In this document: piece by piece, positions 1 through 12,150 of the stretch
Numbering within the stretch: position 1 is the stretch's first letter
Layout: each line of letters opens with the position of its first letter
Assembly: GCA_013396525.1 (NCBI GenBank)
Contig: VWYX01000831.1
Span: 248,001 to 312,000 of the forward strand
Length of the DNA: 64,000 nt
DNA from: Chaetorhynchus papuensis
Taxonomy: Eukaryota; Chordata; Aves; Passeriformes; Rhipiduridae
Direction of reading: 5' to 3'
Program-made: the position numbers and the translations under genes
The notes under the pieces: generated by a model
Database searches by the model: none
What the model saw: only the letters and a program-made list of their open reading frames with translations
Told to the model about the DNA's origin: nothing

Positions 1-3000
1 AACCATGTATCTCTCCTCTGCAAGGACACAGAAAGCCAGGGGGCTTCCTTATGTACTTACAGAACCTGATTTTTAAAAACTGGAATTAAAGGGTAGCCAA
101 TAGACAAGAGAGTTTAAAAAAGATCAAAAAAGATCAAATGGTGGAGTAGCTTTTAAATAGTGAATTTAAAGCTATATTCTTTAACTTTTTAGCTAAAAGT
201 TCAGATTGAACACCAGTGACTACATAAGGTTTTTGAACTCTGCTAGCGTAGAATATACTTTGTTTGGTCTAAAACTTGCCTCTGTTCACAGTTGAAGTTA
301 CTTTTTCATGACATAATTTGCACAGCTTTCCAATCAAACTCTGCAAAGCAGAGTTATAGTTATTTGAAACTTTAAAGAGTAGATATTCTAGACCAGGTAG
401 AAAAGCAACCTTGTATTTTATGTCTTCGGTAAGATGGGGCATGTATCAAGTGAACACGTGAACTTGGTTTTTTCTGTTGTTCTGTCCTTTACTCTTCTGT
501 TCGTAGGCTGTATAATGAATTGTGCACAGAGGTATAATTCCTGCCTTTTCATTCATGGAAAATGCAGAGGTTTCATTTAATAAGGAATACTCAAGGATAC
601 TAAAAGTTTTGGTAATAAGGATCAGAACCATTTTAAACTGTCAAGACTGTGAAATGCTGGTTGATCAAGAGCTTAGAGCAAATCGGTATCTTCTTTTTTG
701 TTTTCTCTTTCTCTTGATATTTTATTCCTTATGTTTAGGACTTCAGTACTTAAGTCTTTAGTATTCAACTGAGCCCACAAATTGAATGATTGCCCTGAGC
801 TAAGATGACAGGACATGTGTCAGCACTCCCTGAAAACTGGTTTTGGTCAGATCTCTTTACTGTTTATAGGTGTAACAACAAAAACAGGAAGAGAACCAGT
901 TTTTCCTTGCCCCATTGTTGTTGTATTTATCTTGTATTAAAAAACACCCACATTTATTTTATTTGAGGAAAAAATATACTTCATGAGCAAGCCAGTGCTC
1001 CAGTGAGGGTGATAACAAGCAAAATCTAACATAGGTCAGAGGTAAAGGATTCCCCTGGATCACTTACATTCTGAAAAGAAGCAAATCATTGCCAAAAGGT
1101 GTGCCTCTGTCCTTACTAGCAAAGAGGAGATCCCCTATGGATTACTTCTGGTCAGCTGTCAGATGCCTGGCTTTTGATGTGGAAAATGGTATATGTCTCC
1201 ACTGAAGTCTGACATTTATACCTGTGGGATCTAGTACACTGACCTTCTGAAAACATTCTGCAAATGTTGACATCTCTTCCAAAAGTAGGTAAAAACCCTC
1301 GTCCCAGAATTAATAATGAATGTGAAGTAACCTGAACTCAGCTTGTCTTAGGGAAGCCCTGCTTTGCCATTGTCAGCTTTAATATACTTCTGTCCAAATG
1401 ACAGCTTATTTCCTCATATGCCCTTTGATCACCATTGCAGATCTTCATTCTGCTCAATAAAGGGAGACCAAAGTCCAAAACCCCCAGTTAAAATTAGTGC
1501 AACTGGATACCAGAAGACCACTACTACAATAAAAAAACTTAAAATCTTGATATTATTTTGTGTATCTGTATCTAGAGAGCTTTGACCCAGCCACTTGCAG
1601 AAAAAACAGGATTTTGATGTAACTAATCTAGATGCAAAGCCCCTAGCAGAAGTCTGTGTTCAAGAAAATCTCAGAAATCATAATGTGAAGAGTACACGAA
1701 CAAAGCCATCTATCTTCAGAAGTTATTTTTGCCATGTATGATGAATAAGGCCTGCCTCTACTGAAGCTGAACTAGCACTGTCTTCACTGGGGCCAAGATT
1801 TTATTTGATCAATGCAGGAACTCTATTTGTGTTCTTAAGTTGTGTATTCATGGCATTTTGGCAATTTGTTTTCAATGGTAAAATTCTCTGTGTTGGAGAA
1901 GTAAAGGGTAAAATAATGGGTCAAATGGTAGTGTGCTCTAAAGTACAGGAAGTGTATAGGTAATGTTAAGGCTTGTGTAAGAAACACCTGAATTTCAGTT
2001 TTCATTCCAGGATGTCAATTGGTTTAAAGCATCTCTGGATAGGGAATCAGTGACCAGGCAAGTCTGTGAGGTAAAAAAATATATAGGAAGTGAATATTTA
2101 TTAATACTTGGATGGTGTCCTCAGTTTACCAATATCCCTTAATAAAAAATGAAAAATAATACAGAAATTTATGTTGATGGAAAAATAGAACAATTGTCAG
2201 TAGGAATATTGAAATATTGATTATATTCTGATTAGATTAATCATTCACTTCTCTGAATGATATTTAATGGAATGTGAAAGACCAGGTTCAGCAGCAGTAA
2301 ATCAATCGAGCTTCATTAAACATATTGCACTGAGGTTTTGGTTTTGCAGCTTACAAATCTGACTAGCATCTTCTGTAGGTGAGCGATATTCTTTCAAATA
2401 TTGCTTATAGCAGGTGATTATTTGGGCAAAACTAAAGGAACTGATGCCTGTTTGGAACTGGGAAATGCCCAGAGCATTTTCTCCTTTATTGAGAACTAAT
2501 GTTTAAGCTGTAGTGAAAAAGAATGATTTTGAAAGATAAATACATCCCTTAGAAATATTGTACTATGTGAGTAACAGAGACAACAGGAAGCAGGCACCAC
2601 GTTGTTTTCAGTATAGCTAACGATGTACAAACAACACACAGAGCTGGTAAAGTAATCTTACTGCCATAGGGGAGAAGGGGGAAAAGTGTTCTGTAAGAAT
2701 ATACGTGAGTTCTTAGAAGTGACTGCCATGTATTTAAAACGAACAATTAAGGATGGAAACATACTGGTTGGCTGTTGCAGGACTTCGTGGTTTTGTCTCT
2801 TTGTAAAGACATCTTATTTAAAAAGATTGGGGCTCCATCTGAAGGACCTATTAAATGGTCTCTGTTGAAGTGTGCAGATTATTTAATCTTCCATTTTTCT
2901 TTACAACCAAGCAGGTTAGGATATGTTTGATGTCTTTTTTTTTTTTGACTGGACTCTTGCAGTTATACAATGGAGGTGATACCTGTAAATACTTCCTCTC

Positions 3001-6000
3001 CTGCTGACACTATTTACTTTGACTTGTGCATATCCCTTATATCTTAATTTCCTGAAAATAAAAGCAAAAAACATATAGGTTACGTTAGCATTAAGGCTTT
3101 TTTTTTTTTCGTGACCACTTAAATTGGAATACGTGATAGCAGTAAAGGATACTTGTTAAATATAACCAATATATGCAACCCTTAATTTTTTAGGGAAATA
3201 AATTATGGGCTTGTTATTGTTTTTAAACATAGTCCTACTAAACCTCAGATTAAGCAATCACTTTTTCAAAATAAAAAAAGATGCATTAAAATTAGGAGGA
3301 AGTCCTGCATGTACCTCCAGAAAAACTCAGGAAAAAAATGGTAAGTGAGTGTTTAAATTGGAAGGTTTAAACATTAAGCATAAGCAGAAGTATCCAGCTG
3401 TGCAATGAAAAGACTTGAGCAGTGTTTCATTCAGAACATTTTCTGCTGTGTAATCCATCTTTAGATAGAGAAGAAGATAGAAATACAGACTCTAAACTGC
3501 TATCTTCACATTTCTCCAGATACAGTACTACTACCAGGAGATACAATTTAAAATTAGATGTTTCTGACTTAGGAGAACTGCCTAGTAATGATATCAGTGT
3601 AATTACTGGAATAGGCTGGGGCCAAACTGTCATTAAAAAAAACTTCAAGAAATATGAAAACATTGTGGTGATACAGAGACAACAGTCAGCTGTGGCTTAG
3701 CAGTCTGAGCAGCAGAAGGGATTTGCAGGTTTTGGGTCATGTCCCCCCCATTCCATGCACGCAGTTTGATCATGCTCCATCAATATGAGAGGACATGACT
3801 GTTGTGCCTCGTAGCCCCTTGCCTGAGGCTTAGTTAAAGTCACAGCGGAAAGGATGTTTTTAATAAAACTTTGCAGTAAAGAAGATAATATAAATACACC
3901 TTCTAAAGTCTATTGAGCAAATATATAAAGACTTTCATTTCACAGAGTTTTAGAAAATTTAATTTGCTTATCTCCTCCTGTTGCTGAAATCTGGTGCAAA
4001 TCACCTGCTGAGTTCCACGGCATGGGAGCCGGCTCCAAAACAGGATCACTGCAAGTTGAAATGCACACAAATACCACTCTAAGCCTCTGCAGCCCCCTTA
4101 GGTGTGCTTGTTCTCTCCCCTGATTGCATGCAAGAAGTGTTTGAAGGTGATCCATGTATAGATGATGCTCTGTTGCAGTGCATCATGTGTTGCCTCAGAA
4201 AGCTCAGCATCAGATCTGTACCCGTACAGCAGTGTAAAGAAGACAGAGCCAGACATAAAAGTGAAAAAGCATAAAAGAAAGGAGAGCAGTAATGAGCTAA
4301 ATATGTGTCTTGACTTTGCTGTAGGCATGCACTCATTTTCTCTTGGCTTCCCCTCCAGAAAAACCCACCTGGTGTCAAGTAACTGGCACAGGGAATGGTT
4401 TACAGATGGATCAGCCTCAGATGTTTCAGCTTGTATTTGCTCACTAGCAGCCAGCCATGCAGCCTTACCTGCCTTTCTCTTCCTGCTTGAGGAGTGGAGA
4501 AGGCTCCCCACAAATGGTTAACTAATTAATAATAAGAATAATAAAAATAATAAGCTACAGGAGTGTACCTGAGCTGATTACATGTAGTTAGCTTTAGTAC
4601 TTCTTGGTCCGTGTCATCCCCCTGAGAAGCAACTGGAAAAGATTTATAGGTTTGATCTGAGAAATTTCTCAGATGCTATGTAATAAAAGGAGACTCTCCA
4701 CATTATTTGAAGTAGTGAGGATTGCCCAGTTTAGGGCATGCCACCTGCAGAATGCAGGATACTCATGTTGTGATTTGCCAGTTACTACAGTAATGAAAAG
4801 GGATTTTTTTATTTGTTTCTTTTTACTAAGCCATTAAACTCCCATTTCACCTCAAAAATGAAGGTTTGCTGTAAGAATAGCCAGACAGGCTTCCTCTGAG
4901 GAATTTGTTTCTCCACTGACGTGAGGCATATGCATCAAAGCATCAACTGGAACTGTATAAATTTATCTTTCAACTCTGCTTGTTGACTTCATAGGATTTC
5001 CTAAATCCAGCTCCAGCTTCTTGATCACAGTTTACATGACAAGCCGACATTTTTCTATATGCATTAGCAAGCTGAATGAAGCTGGATGGTCCATGGTTTG
5101 TGACAAAAACAGACATCCTGAAGCCATCCATATACTCAGTAACTGAGTACATAACACTAGCTAAAACTCAGTTTGAAAGACATGATTGATGGTTGAGAGG
5201 AGGCATCTGGGAAGAGGAATGTAAGAGTAATGGTAAAAGGTGTTTTTCCCTTCTCAGGATATTTGACTTAGATGATACAAAACAGTATTTACTTGAAATC
5301 AAGCAGGCCAGTTGGATAAATAGTTACTCACTTGACCCTGCAATTTCTTACTCACATGTCTGATTTGTGCCTCTTCCAACAAAGTGGGGATTTTTTTCAG
5401 TTTAGGTTTTTGGACTACGTTTGGAGTATTTTGGAATGCATTGGCTTCATCTTAAATAGCAAAACACAAACTGCACATGATTGTAACTCTGAGACACCTG
5501 GCACCTCTGCAGAGCTTTTCAATAGCAGTTACTGGGCTAGAACTGGTGTTGCCTGGGTAGATGTGTTAGATCATCGTGGCTGGATCTGGGATACCCGTAC
5601 AATGCACCACAAAGGCTGTAGTCCTTCCAGTCATGGACAGACGAGCTTGCAGTATCCTTGTGCCACGGGATAGGGGACTGACACCAGTTCGTTGTCACTT
5701 CTCCTTTGTTGGCTTTCAGTGCCTTCATGCTTTAATTGATAGAGATGTTTTTGTGAAAATTCTCTAATTTGCTTATAAGGAAATATTACAGCTTAATAGT
5801 TTGCTTATATCTTACTGTTCCTTAATGATTTTATGTTGTGGAAAATTAGCTGTAAGATGGTATTTCTGCATTCTCGTTTGAAGAGGATGAAGGAAGATTA
5901 ATTTCTCTTGTTTACCAGCTGTAATGGTCTAACAGCTGTGTCATGTTTTTCATTATCCTGCCTTATTTTTAGTTTCTTATTATTTTATAGCACTCTATGT

Positions 6001-6201
6001 AGGAGGTATTTTCTACTGCAGAATAAAAAGTGGCCTTTTGCTTGGGGACTTTTGTTCTTTTTCCCTTATACATCAGTGTTTTGATGGTGCATGGCTACAT
6101 GGGTTTGCTGTGGACACTTTAATTTCATCCGTGCAGATCTCGTACTTGGTGCTTGGCATCAGTGAAACGAGTCAGTACTTGTTCCCCTCTTCTCTTTCCA
6201 G
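1..6201 (+). other. HDAC9: HDAC9 intron (3' part), upstream of first exon in window
   Basis: This is non-coding, AT-rich intronic sequence ending in a strong polypyrimidine tract and acceptor (tctctttccag) at 6191-6201. I searched for the preceding HDAC9 exon (the glutamine-rich segment ending in MNK) and did not see it, so that exon lies before the window. Several open frames occur, the largest around 4098-4521 on both strands. None shows a recognisable domain, and both strands being open together argues against coding. There is no clear transposon in this stretch. Confidence 0.85.
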
Positions 6202-6471
6202 ATGCTTTCTAAGTCCATTGAGCAGCTCAAGCAGCCTGGCAGTCACCTGGAGGAAGCTGAAGAAGAGCTTCATGGAGATCACTCGATGCAGGAAGAGCAA
6301 GCTCCCACCAGCGGTGCCAGCGTTAGGGCTGAGAGCAGCAGTGCTGGTGTGGATGACAGAATAGGACAGCAGGTGGGGGCTGTGAAAGTCAAAGAGGAGC
6401 CACTGGACAGTGATGAGGATGTTCAAACCCAGCAAATGGAATCTGGGGAGCAAGCTGCTTTTATGCAACAG
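6202..6471 (+). CDS. HDAC9: HDAC9 internal exon: acidic region after the glutamine-rich domain
   Basis: This 270-nt exon (90 codons, phase 0 at both ends) encodes the part of histone deacetylase 9 between the N-terminal MEF2-binding/glutamine-rich region and the deacetylase domain. It begins MLSKSIEQLKQPGSHLEEAE, which is diagnostic of HDAC9 rather than HDAC4, 5 or 7, and it ends MESGEQAAFMQQ. Near residues 58-68 of the exon sits VKVKEEPLDSDED, a psi-K-x-E sumoylation motif followed by acidic residues. The equivalent VKQEP site in HDAC4 is known to be sumoylated. The acceptor is a clean polypyrimidine-ccag. The donor is CAG|gtaata, which lacks G at +5. The leading ATG is an internal methionine where human HDAC9, from memory, has leucine, so it is not a translation start. 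Class IIa HDACs shuttle between cytoplasm and nucleus and repress MEF2 targets. In human numbering this is about exon 12. Confidence 0.97.
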
Positions 6472-6522
6472 GTAATAGGCAAAGATTTAGCTCCAGGATT
6501 TGTAATTAAGGTTATTATCTGA
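6202..6522 (+). CDS. HDAC9: Alternative terminal exon of the MITR/HDRP isoform of HDAC9
   Basis: If the donor at 6472 is ignored, the frame continues for 16 codons, VIGKDLAPGFVIKVII, and stops at TGA 6520-6522. From memory this tail is the same as the C-terminus of the human short isoform MITR (also called HDRP), which replaces everything after MQQ and has no deacetylase domain. MITR keeps the MEF2-binding and co-repressor-binding N-terminus, so it represses transcription by recruiting other HDACs and CtBP. The 16-codon extension is made entirely of intron sequence, yet it has stayed open and recognisable. That is strong evidence that the read-through transcript is used in this bird. Regulation would be by competition between the weak donor and downstream polyadenylation. 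The upstream exons needed to complete the protein are outside the window. Confidence 0.93.
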   Translation: MLSKSIEQLKQPGSHLEEAEEELHGDHSMQEEQAPTSGASVRAESSSAGVDDRIGQQVGAVKVKEEPLDSDEDVQTQQMESGEQAAFMQQVIGKDLAPGFVIKVII

Positions 6523-6707
6523 ACATCACATGCGTTTTCTAGGCTTTGATAAGCAACTGTGTTTTGGTTCACTGAGCTAGCAAATCCTGATTGACCATTC
6601 AAAGAATTTAACAAATGCAGAAGTGTTGTATGTACACTTGAAAACATAGTGAAGCTCATCCTTATGGCCACTAATTGAGAAAATATCTGTTGCAGTCAAT
6701 TATTCTA

Positions 6708-6713
6708 AATAAA
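6708..6713 (+). terminator. Candidate proximal polyadenylation signal for MITR
   Basis: AATAAA occurs 186 bases after the MITR stop codon. The following 40 bases are only moderately T/G-rich (aaatctttgcgtaatag...gttgtgttagc). It could give a short 3'UTR form, but the distal signal at 8749 looks stronger. Confidence 0.4.
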
Positions 6714-7379
6714 TCTTTGCGTAATAGCTGATAGACGTTGTGTTAGCCCAGAAATAACCTTACATTGCTTAGTTCTAGTGAAAGAGAACTCATATCACCT
6801 AGCCTGTTGAGATCAGCAATTGATGGAATTTAGTTTCCAGACCTGATTGATGAAACATTCTTCTGATTTTGAATCCTCTGACTTCTGCTTTCAGCTGTCT
6901 GTATATATTGTATCATACTGTAGTCTTGAACACTGTTAATGTTAGGGTAATTTTTTCCCCAGTAGACAGGTACTGACTGCTATCTTAGTGGTCCCAGGCT
7001 GGTGTATAAAGTTTAATTTAGAGAAAAGTACAAGGTGGATATAAAGAGGCAAGGCAAGGCACTGTTTTAAAATTGCATTGTTTTCTTTTTTGCACTGCTT
7101 GGTTAATTTTTCATTCTGTCTAATTAGATGATAATGTCCACAGAGACATCCTTAAATGCAGCAGATGCAAGTACTGGTGAGAAGCAAAATGCAGCATTAG
7201 GTTCCAGTCAGTTATTAGGACATTGCACGAAAAGCACAGAACCGTTACCGTTATCATCTGATATCCAATCACTTGCTTGTTTTTTTGTTTTTTTTTTAAT
7301 GAAGATTGATTTCACAATATCACATAACCTTACCTTTCCGGAGTCTCATGGACAAATGCTAAAATAACAGCTATGCACA

Positions 7380-7680
7380 GGATGCCACCTTGGCCAAAGG
7401 CAGGTTCAGCTTGCCTGGGTGCTTTAGGCAGAGCTGAAGGCGCAGCCCGCGGGCTGCATCCCGGGCCATCCCTTACAGCTGGCAGAGCAAGGCTGGCTGC
7501 AGTGCAAGGCCCTGTTTATTTAAGTCCATACTTTGTCAGGTCCCTGCTGTTCTCCTGCAGAAAAGTGATTTTGGGAGGGGGGGCAGGAAATGCCTTATGG
7601 AAACAGGAAGCCCAAGTGATTCATGTGCTGAGGAATGCGGGGCAGGGGGGACGGGGCAGCGCTCCCTCTGTTTTTAAAGG
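7380..7680. other. GC-rich, CpG-bearing patch within the MITR 3'UTR
   Basis: About 300 bases are clearly richer in G and C than the AT-rich sequence on both sides, with several CpG dinucleotides (cgcagcccgcgggctgc, cccgggcc, gcggggcaggggggacggggcagcgc). A frame on the + strand is open here (7373-7690), but its content is explained by composition and it resembles no family I know. It may be a lineage-specific insertion or a structured RNA segment. Confidence 0.5.
7442..7457. repeat. 16-base perfect palindrome
   Basis: GCAGCCCGCGGGCTGC is its own reverse complement, with the centre at CCGCGG. It sits inside the GC-rich patch. In RNA it could fold as a short, very GC-rich hairpin or promote dimerisation. 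No function is known. Confidence 0.8.
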
Positions 7681-8748
7681 CACTCTATGAATTGATTTAT
7701 TGTCAAAGAAAATAACAAAGCGAGTAGGGAAATTGTTAAGGAAGCTTTCCAGTGAAACATTTCCTTCATATTCCCTTTTGATATGTTTACCTTGTTTTAT
7801 AGGTTTACTTTTGTTAAGCTAGTTAAAGATTCATTGTATTAAGATCCCCTTTAATATGGATAATCCCAAACTGACCTGGACTCCTTGTCAGGTTTTTTTT
7901 CTATTAAAAATATTTATATTTCTAAAGCTGAGGTATTTTAAGGTGCAGTATCCAGTTTCAAAAGAGATAGTTGTTTTGCCAAATGTAGAAATTGTTCTAA
8001 AATATGTTATTAGCATGTGTTGTTTACATTATGTTCTAATACTATTCAGTCTCTTCTAAAATTTTGCAACTTCTAAAGATACATTATCCTTTTTCCTAGA
8101 AGGTCTCCAAACAAATGACTAAATAGCTGCTGTTAACATGAAAGGCCTCAATAGATAGAAAAATATTTAATTGAGAAAAACACAGGTGATTTTAATGTGT
8201 GCTTCATATTTGAACAGAATTTTTTCTCCATCCTGGATGAAAAAAAATTATATTTACATTCAAAAAGTGAAGGCTATAAAAATGAAACTATATGTGTTTC
8301 CCATTCTGTAAATTTTTGATTTTCTTTCAAATCTGACTTTAGCCTCATCAAAGAGAGATAGTGCATCTTTTAAAATACATTTGTGGAGAAATCTGCAATT
8401 GAGAAGAATTTTGTGCAATATCATTTCAAAGACATGTATTCGCAGAAGACAAAAGATACTTTTATAATGTCATTCAGGTGAGAAACCCCAATACATTAGT
8501 GTACTTTAATTTCAGACTCTTTCAAATTTGGATAAAATTAAAATAAGAGAAAATACCTGGAACCAGTGAAAAGGAAAACTGGGTTTAAACAACCACATTT
8601 CTAATTGATTATTGTCTCTTACATTTTAAATCTACTGTATTTATTATAATTTACACCCTTAGAGGTGATCTCTTGTTTTGTGTTGTAAATATATTCTGTT
8701 TGTATGTTCCCTTTTTTTGCCTTCTGATATAAGTCTCTTCCTTTCTCA

Positions 8749-8754
8749 AATAAA
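8749..8754 (+). terminator. Candidate main polyadenylation signal for MITR
   Basis: AATAAA is followed by a run of T and then, within about 40 bases, by T/G-rich sequence (tttgactttgtgtaaagttgg, agtggttttttt), the usual downstream element. The upstream 100 bases are T-rich and contain TGTAAATA. The arrangement fits the end of a roughly 2.2-kb 3'UTR for the short HDAC9 isoform. Confidence 0.6.
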
Positions 8755-10001
8755 GTTTTTTTTTAAAAGATCCCCTTCCAGATATTTGACTTTGTGTAAA
8801 GTTGGTAACTTAGTGGTTTTTTTGCTTTGTATGATAACCAAATATGTTTGCTACACATTGTTGAAACAATTTAAACTCTTGGGAGCAAGGTTTCTTATTA
8901 CACTATTCTTACAATAATTACACAAAGTCTTTCCTTTTGGTCTCTTGTTTTATCCTTCATCAGCCATTATAAGTTTTAGTGAATGTGGAATAGTATTGAT
9001 GCATGCTCATTTTCCCATCATGGCATCTGTCTTGAACACGTGATCATACCGCACAGGAAAGGTAAAAGTGAATCCCAGTTCCTCAGCTTCTAATTACCCA
9101 AAATTCAGATAAAAGGTAATAATTTCCATGACATTTCTAAAAACTGCCTAGACCCCTGATCTGAAAATGTGCTCGTACTGACCACTTTGATATTCATCAA
9201 GGCCTTTACAAAACTAGAGTCCACCTGTAAATATGCTGGGGGAGAGGGAATCTATGAACTTGGCAGACTTTAAAGCGATTGCATGAGACAGCGAAGTCCC
9301 AAAGTAGAGAACTTCCATGAGGATGTTAAATACTTCCTGACATTTCCTGAACTTTGCTTAGGATCCACAGAGAGAAACAGCTTGTACTGCATAACAATCC
9401 CTGTTGCTACAGTACATGAATTATTACTACCAAAAGAGTTCCAAAAACTGTTGCATTCTAGTTCTTATAACTGTTCATTTCATTTCCAAAGGCTCTAAGC
9501 AGCTTTGATTCTGGTACAACTTTAACTAAAATAAAATCTATGTTTCAACAACATAAGTATGTAAGAATAAATAGTTCTGTAAATCAAATTCATTTATTTT
9601 CACTGCTATAGCAGCAACGTAATGCTTCATCAGTAATAGAACCCCCAGAAATAGATAAAAGGTCAAGTTTTAGCTGAGGAAAGCTTAAAACAAGCATTAA
9701 CAGTAAAACATTGTACTTCTTGCCTCATTGTTTATAGTATATTTAGAATCCTGTGTCTTTAAGTAAATCATGCTTTCCTAACAGGGATTTTATTGAGTTT
9801 CATTTTGTTTAAATACCTGTGTTAGAATTAGAAGACCAGCCATAAATGTTTTCAATTGACAACATTCCTATGTTGGAGACTGCACCTAGGTTTTTTTCTA
9901 AATTATTTACCCTGTATCAGAGCACCCATAATGAAGGAAATAATCATAATTTAACACAATTCACAAGCCTTATTTTTTTCCCAGGCTGACGTGCATCTCT
10001 C

Positions 10002-10022
10002 TTTTTTTTTTTTTTTTTTTTT
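10002..10022. repeat. Poly-T tract (21 bases)
   Basis: An uninterrupted run of T is followed by aacag. It looks like a splice acceptor (polypyrimidine plus cag), but no open or family-like exon follows. Confidence 0.9.
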
Positions 10023-12122
10023 AACAGTAGATGTTTATTCTGTCCTGTTGTCCAAAAAGTAAAGCCAGTATCACTGATAGTTGCCAATTTGGAAGTAATT
10101 GCTAATAAATGAAGGAAAATCCTTCATAATATTTACATACTCAGACACACATTACTGGAATGTAGATACTGTAACATTACCCTTTTTTTCATCTCCTGGC
10201 ATTAACAAACTAGGATTAAAAGCTGAATGCCTCAGCAAAGCAGGAGCACTTCAGACACTACCACCACTCATTTGTGCACTATCTTCATTTCATCTTCATT
10301 ACCATCAAGATCACTGAGACTTTCTCCATGTTACTTAAGCCAACTATACCCTGTTTTTATCTTCACTGGAATTCTGAGGTAAAAATCTATAAACATTTGT
10401 CCCAAGGAGCAATCTAAAAGTGTTTACTTATTTCTCCACCCTTATGAACACTTCACAATTTGCAGCCAAAATTAGCTAAGCCGAGTTAATTTCCTTATTG
10501 TATTCTGTCCTGCTAGCAGCATGTCCTACTTATCCACTTAAGAAATGTTTGTTTGATTTTCATTTATTTGTTTAGTTTCTGATTTCCTTATGCAGTTCCC
10601 ATCATCTGGGTGGTAATGGAGCTTCTGTACCTCATTTCTCTGTGGAAGAATATAGTTTAGAACACCATCTGCTGAATTACTGGTTAGGCAAACAGAAGAA
10701 GAGCATCCTGGATGAAATTATCTTCACTGGGCTAGAGCAATAATACAAGTCATTTTTGTGGAATTTTACTGCTCTATTTGATAGACTTTGTGCTTTGCAT
10801 TTGTTTTTGTTTTGTTTTGTTTTTTTTTCTCTTCTAATTCAGCCTAACTTGGATTAAGATTTAAAGGTTAAAAATAGGATTAGCTCAAACTGCATAGCCA
10901 GCGAAAAAGCTGGGTTCCTCAGCCATGCTCTCACTCACACACACCCCCCGGACTGGGAAGGTGCATCCTTCAGGCATGTCCCAGTTTCTGGCCCCCATTT
11001 GCTGAGCCTGAGTGTCACACTCCTGCTTGTTTTGACTGTGGCCCCATAACTCATCTAGCCTGTACAGAACAACTGCCCCAGCTACCTGTGGGCACACACA
11101 TCTGCTGCAGCCACCCAAGGATTATTTAAGCAGCAGCTGAGAGTTGAAAGGAGTCCCCTTAGTAACTTGAAATCATTCAGCAACGGGATTTGCTGTGATA
11201 CATGGGGGCATTAGACTAGAGTTGTTTTGACAAACCAGATACTTACTTGTAAGTGATCCAGTGCCATAATTAACTGAATAAGATGTTTTGAGTGTGGCTG
11301 TGGAGTCTTTGTTGCATTTGTTTTACTTTATTTTCCGTAGCTGTCTGGAAGTAACTGTGTTGACACTTAAAGGTCCATAGCCCTGAAATACGAGGGAGAT
11401 GCTTTGGAGGATATGATGTTAAAAATATCCCTCTGTACACTTGATCCTTCCAAGATGGTTACAGCATTTTTGGCCTTGAGAAGTGCTGTGAAGGGCAGGA
11501 TAAATGGAAATGTAAGTTTTGAACAATGTCAGACTTAAAAATAAACCTGCCCTCCCCTCTCCTCCCTCCTAAATTAGATTGCCACTGCAGTCTTAGCTCA
11601 ATTCATCTCGTTTTTTGTAGGCTGCCTTAGCTGTTTCCTTTTACTTTGCAGCCAGTAAGAGACACTAACCTTGCACCTTCCTGCCCTTCCTCGAGTCTGA
11701 GACTGCACAGTCCCAGTAGAACCCCTATTACAACACAAGCTGGCTCTGTGATTTCTGGGATCAAACATAGTGTGGATCAAGGAGGTGGAGTGCTGTGTCG
11801 CTGGATTTGTTTTGTGAAAATTTTTCATTTATCTACATGCAGGGAAGCCTCTGAACATTTAGCCAGCTTGTTCTCAGCCTTATTGTTAAGGGCCTCTTCA
11901 TTTCTATCAGGTTTCTAACTGTGGTCTTTAAAAACTATGTTGCAGGAAGAATAATTCTCTTTTTTTACACTAATTCTACATAAAAGTGCATAATAATGTG
12001 AATAATTACAAGTAATTGTTCTTTCCCAGGTAACTATACTTTCCAATCTCCAGTTGAATGGGAAAATAATCCTTTTTTTTAAAGAAAGCCTCAAATCTCT
12101 TAACCTTAATAATTGCCAATAT

Positions 12123-12150
12123 TTATTAGTTATTAGTTATTAGTTATTTA
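12123..12150. repeat. Short tandem repeat, unit TTATTAG
   Basis: Three perfect copies of TTATTAG (12123-12143) are followed by a degenerate fourth (TTATTTA). It is a simple AT-rich tandem array in the intron. Confidence 0.85.

Larger units (their letters stand above)
6523..8775 (+). other. HDAC9: Probable 3' untranslated region of MITR/HDRP mRNA
   Basis: This stretch lies between the MITR stop codon and a good polyadenylation signal at 8749-8754. It is AT-rich with many T- and A-runs, especially 7690-8760, and has no convincing reading frame. A GC-rich patch (about 7380-7680) interrupts it. A Pumilio-type element TGTAAATA is at 8684-8691, 58 bases before the distal signal. The extent is inferred from the signals only; RNA 3'-end reads would settle it. 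It is also intron sequence for full-length HDAC9. Confidence 0.6.

Noticed and set aside
4098..4521. Overlapping open frames of 137 (minus) and 119 (plus) codons
   Set aside because: No domain or family resemblance and no supporting splice context. Both strands are open at once, as expected by chance in this composition.
6202..6204. ATG at the first codon of the first exon as a translation start
   Set aside because: It directly follows a strong splice acceptor and aligns to an internal position of HDAC9.
10002..10035. Poly-T followed by aacag as a splice acceptor
   Set aside because: No open, family-like exon or donor follows. The T tract alone explains the resemblance.
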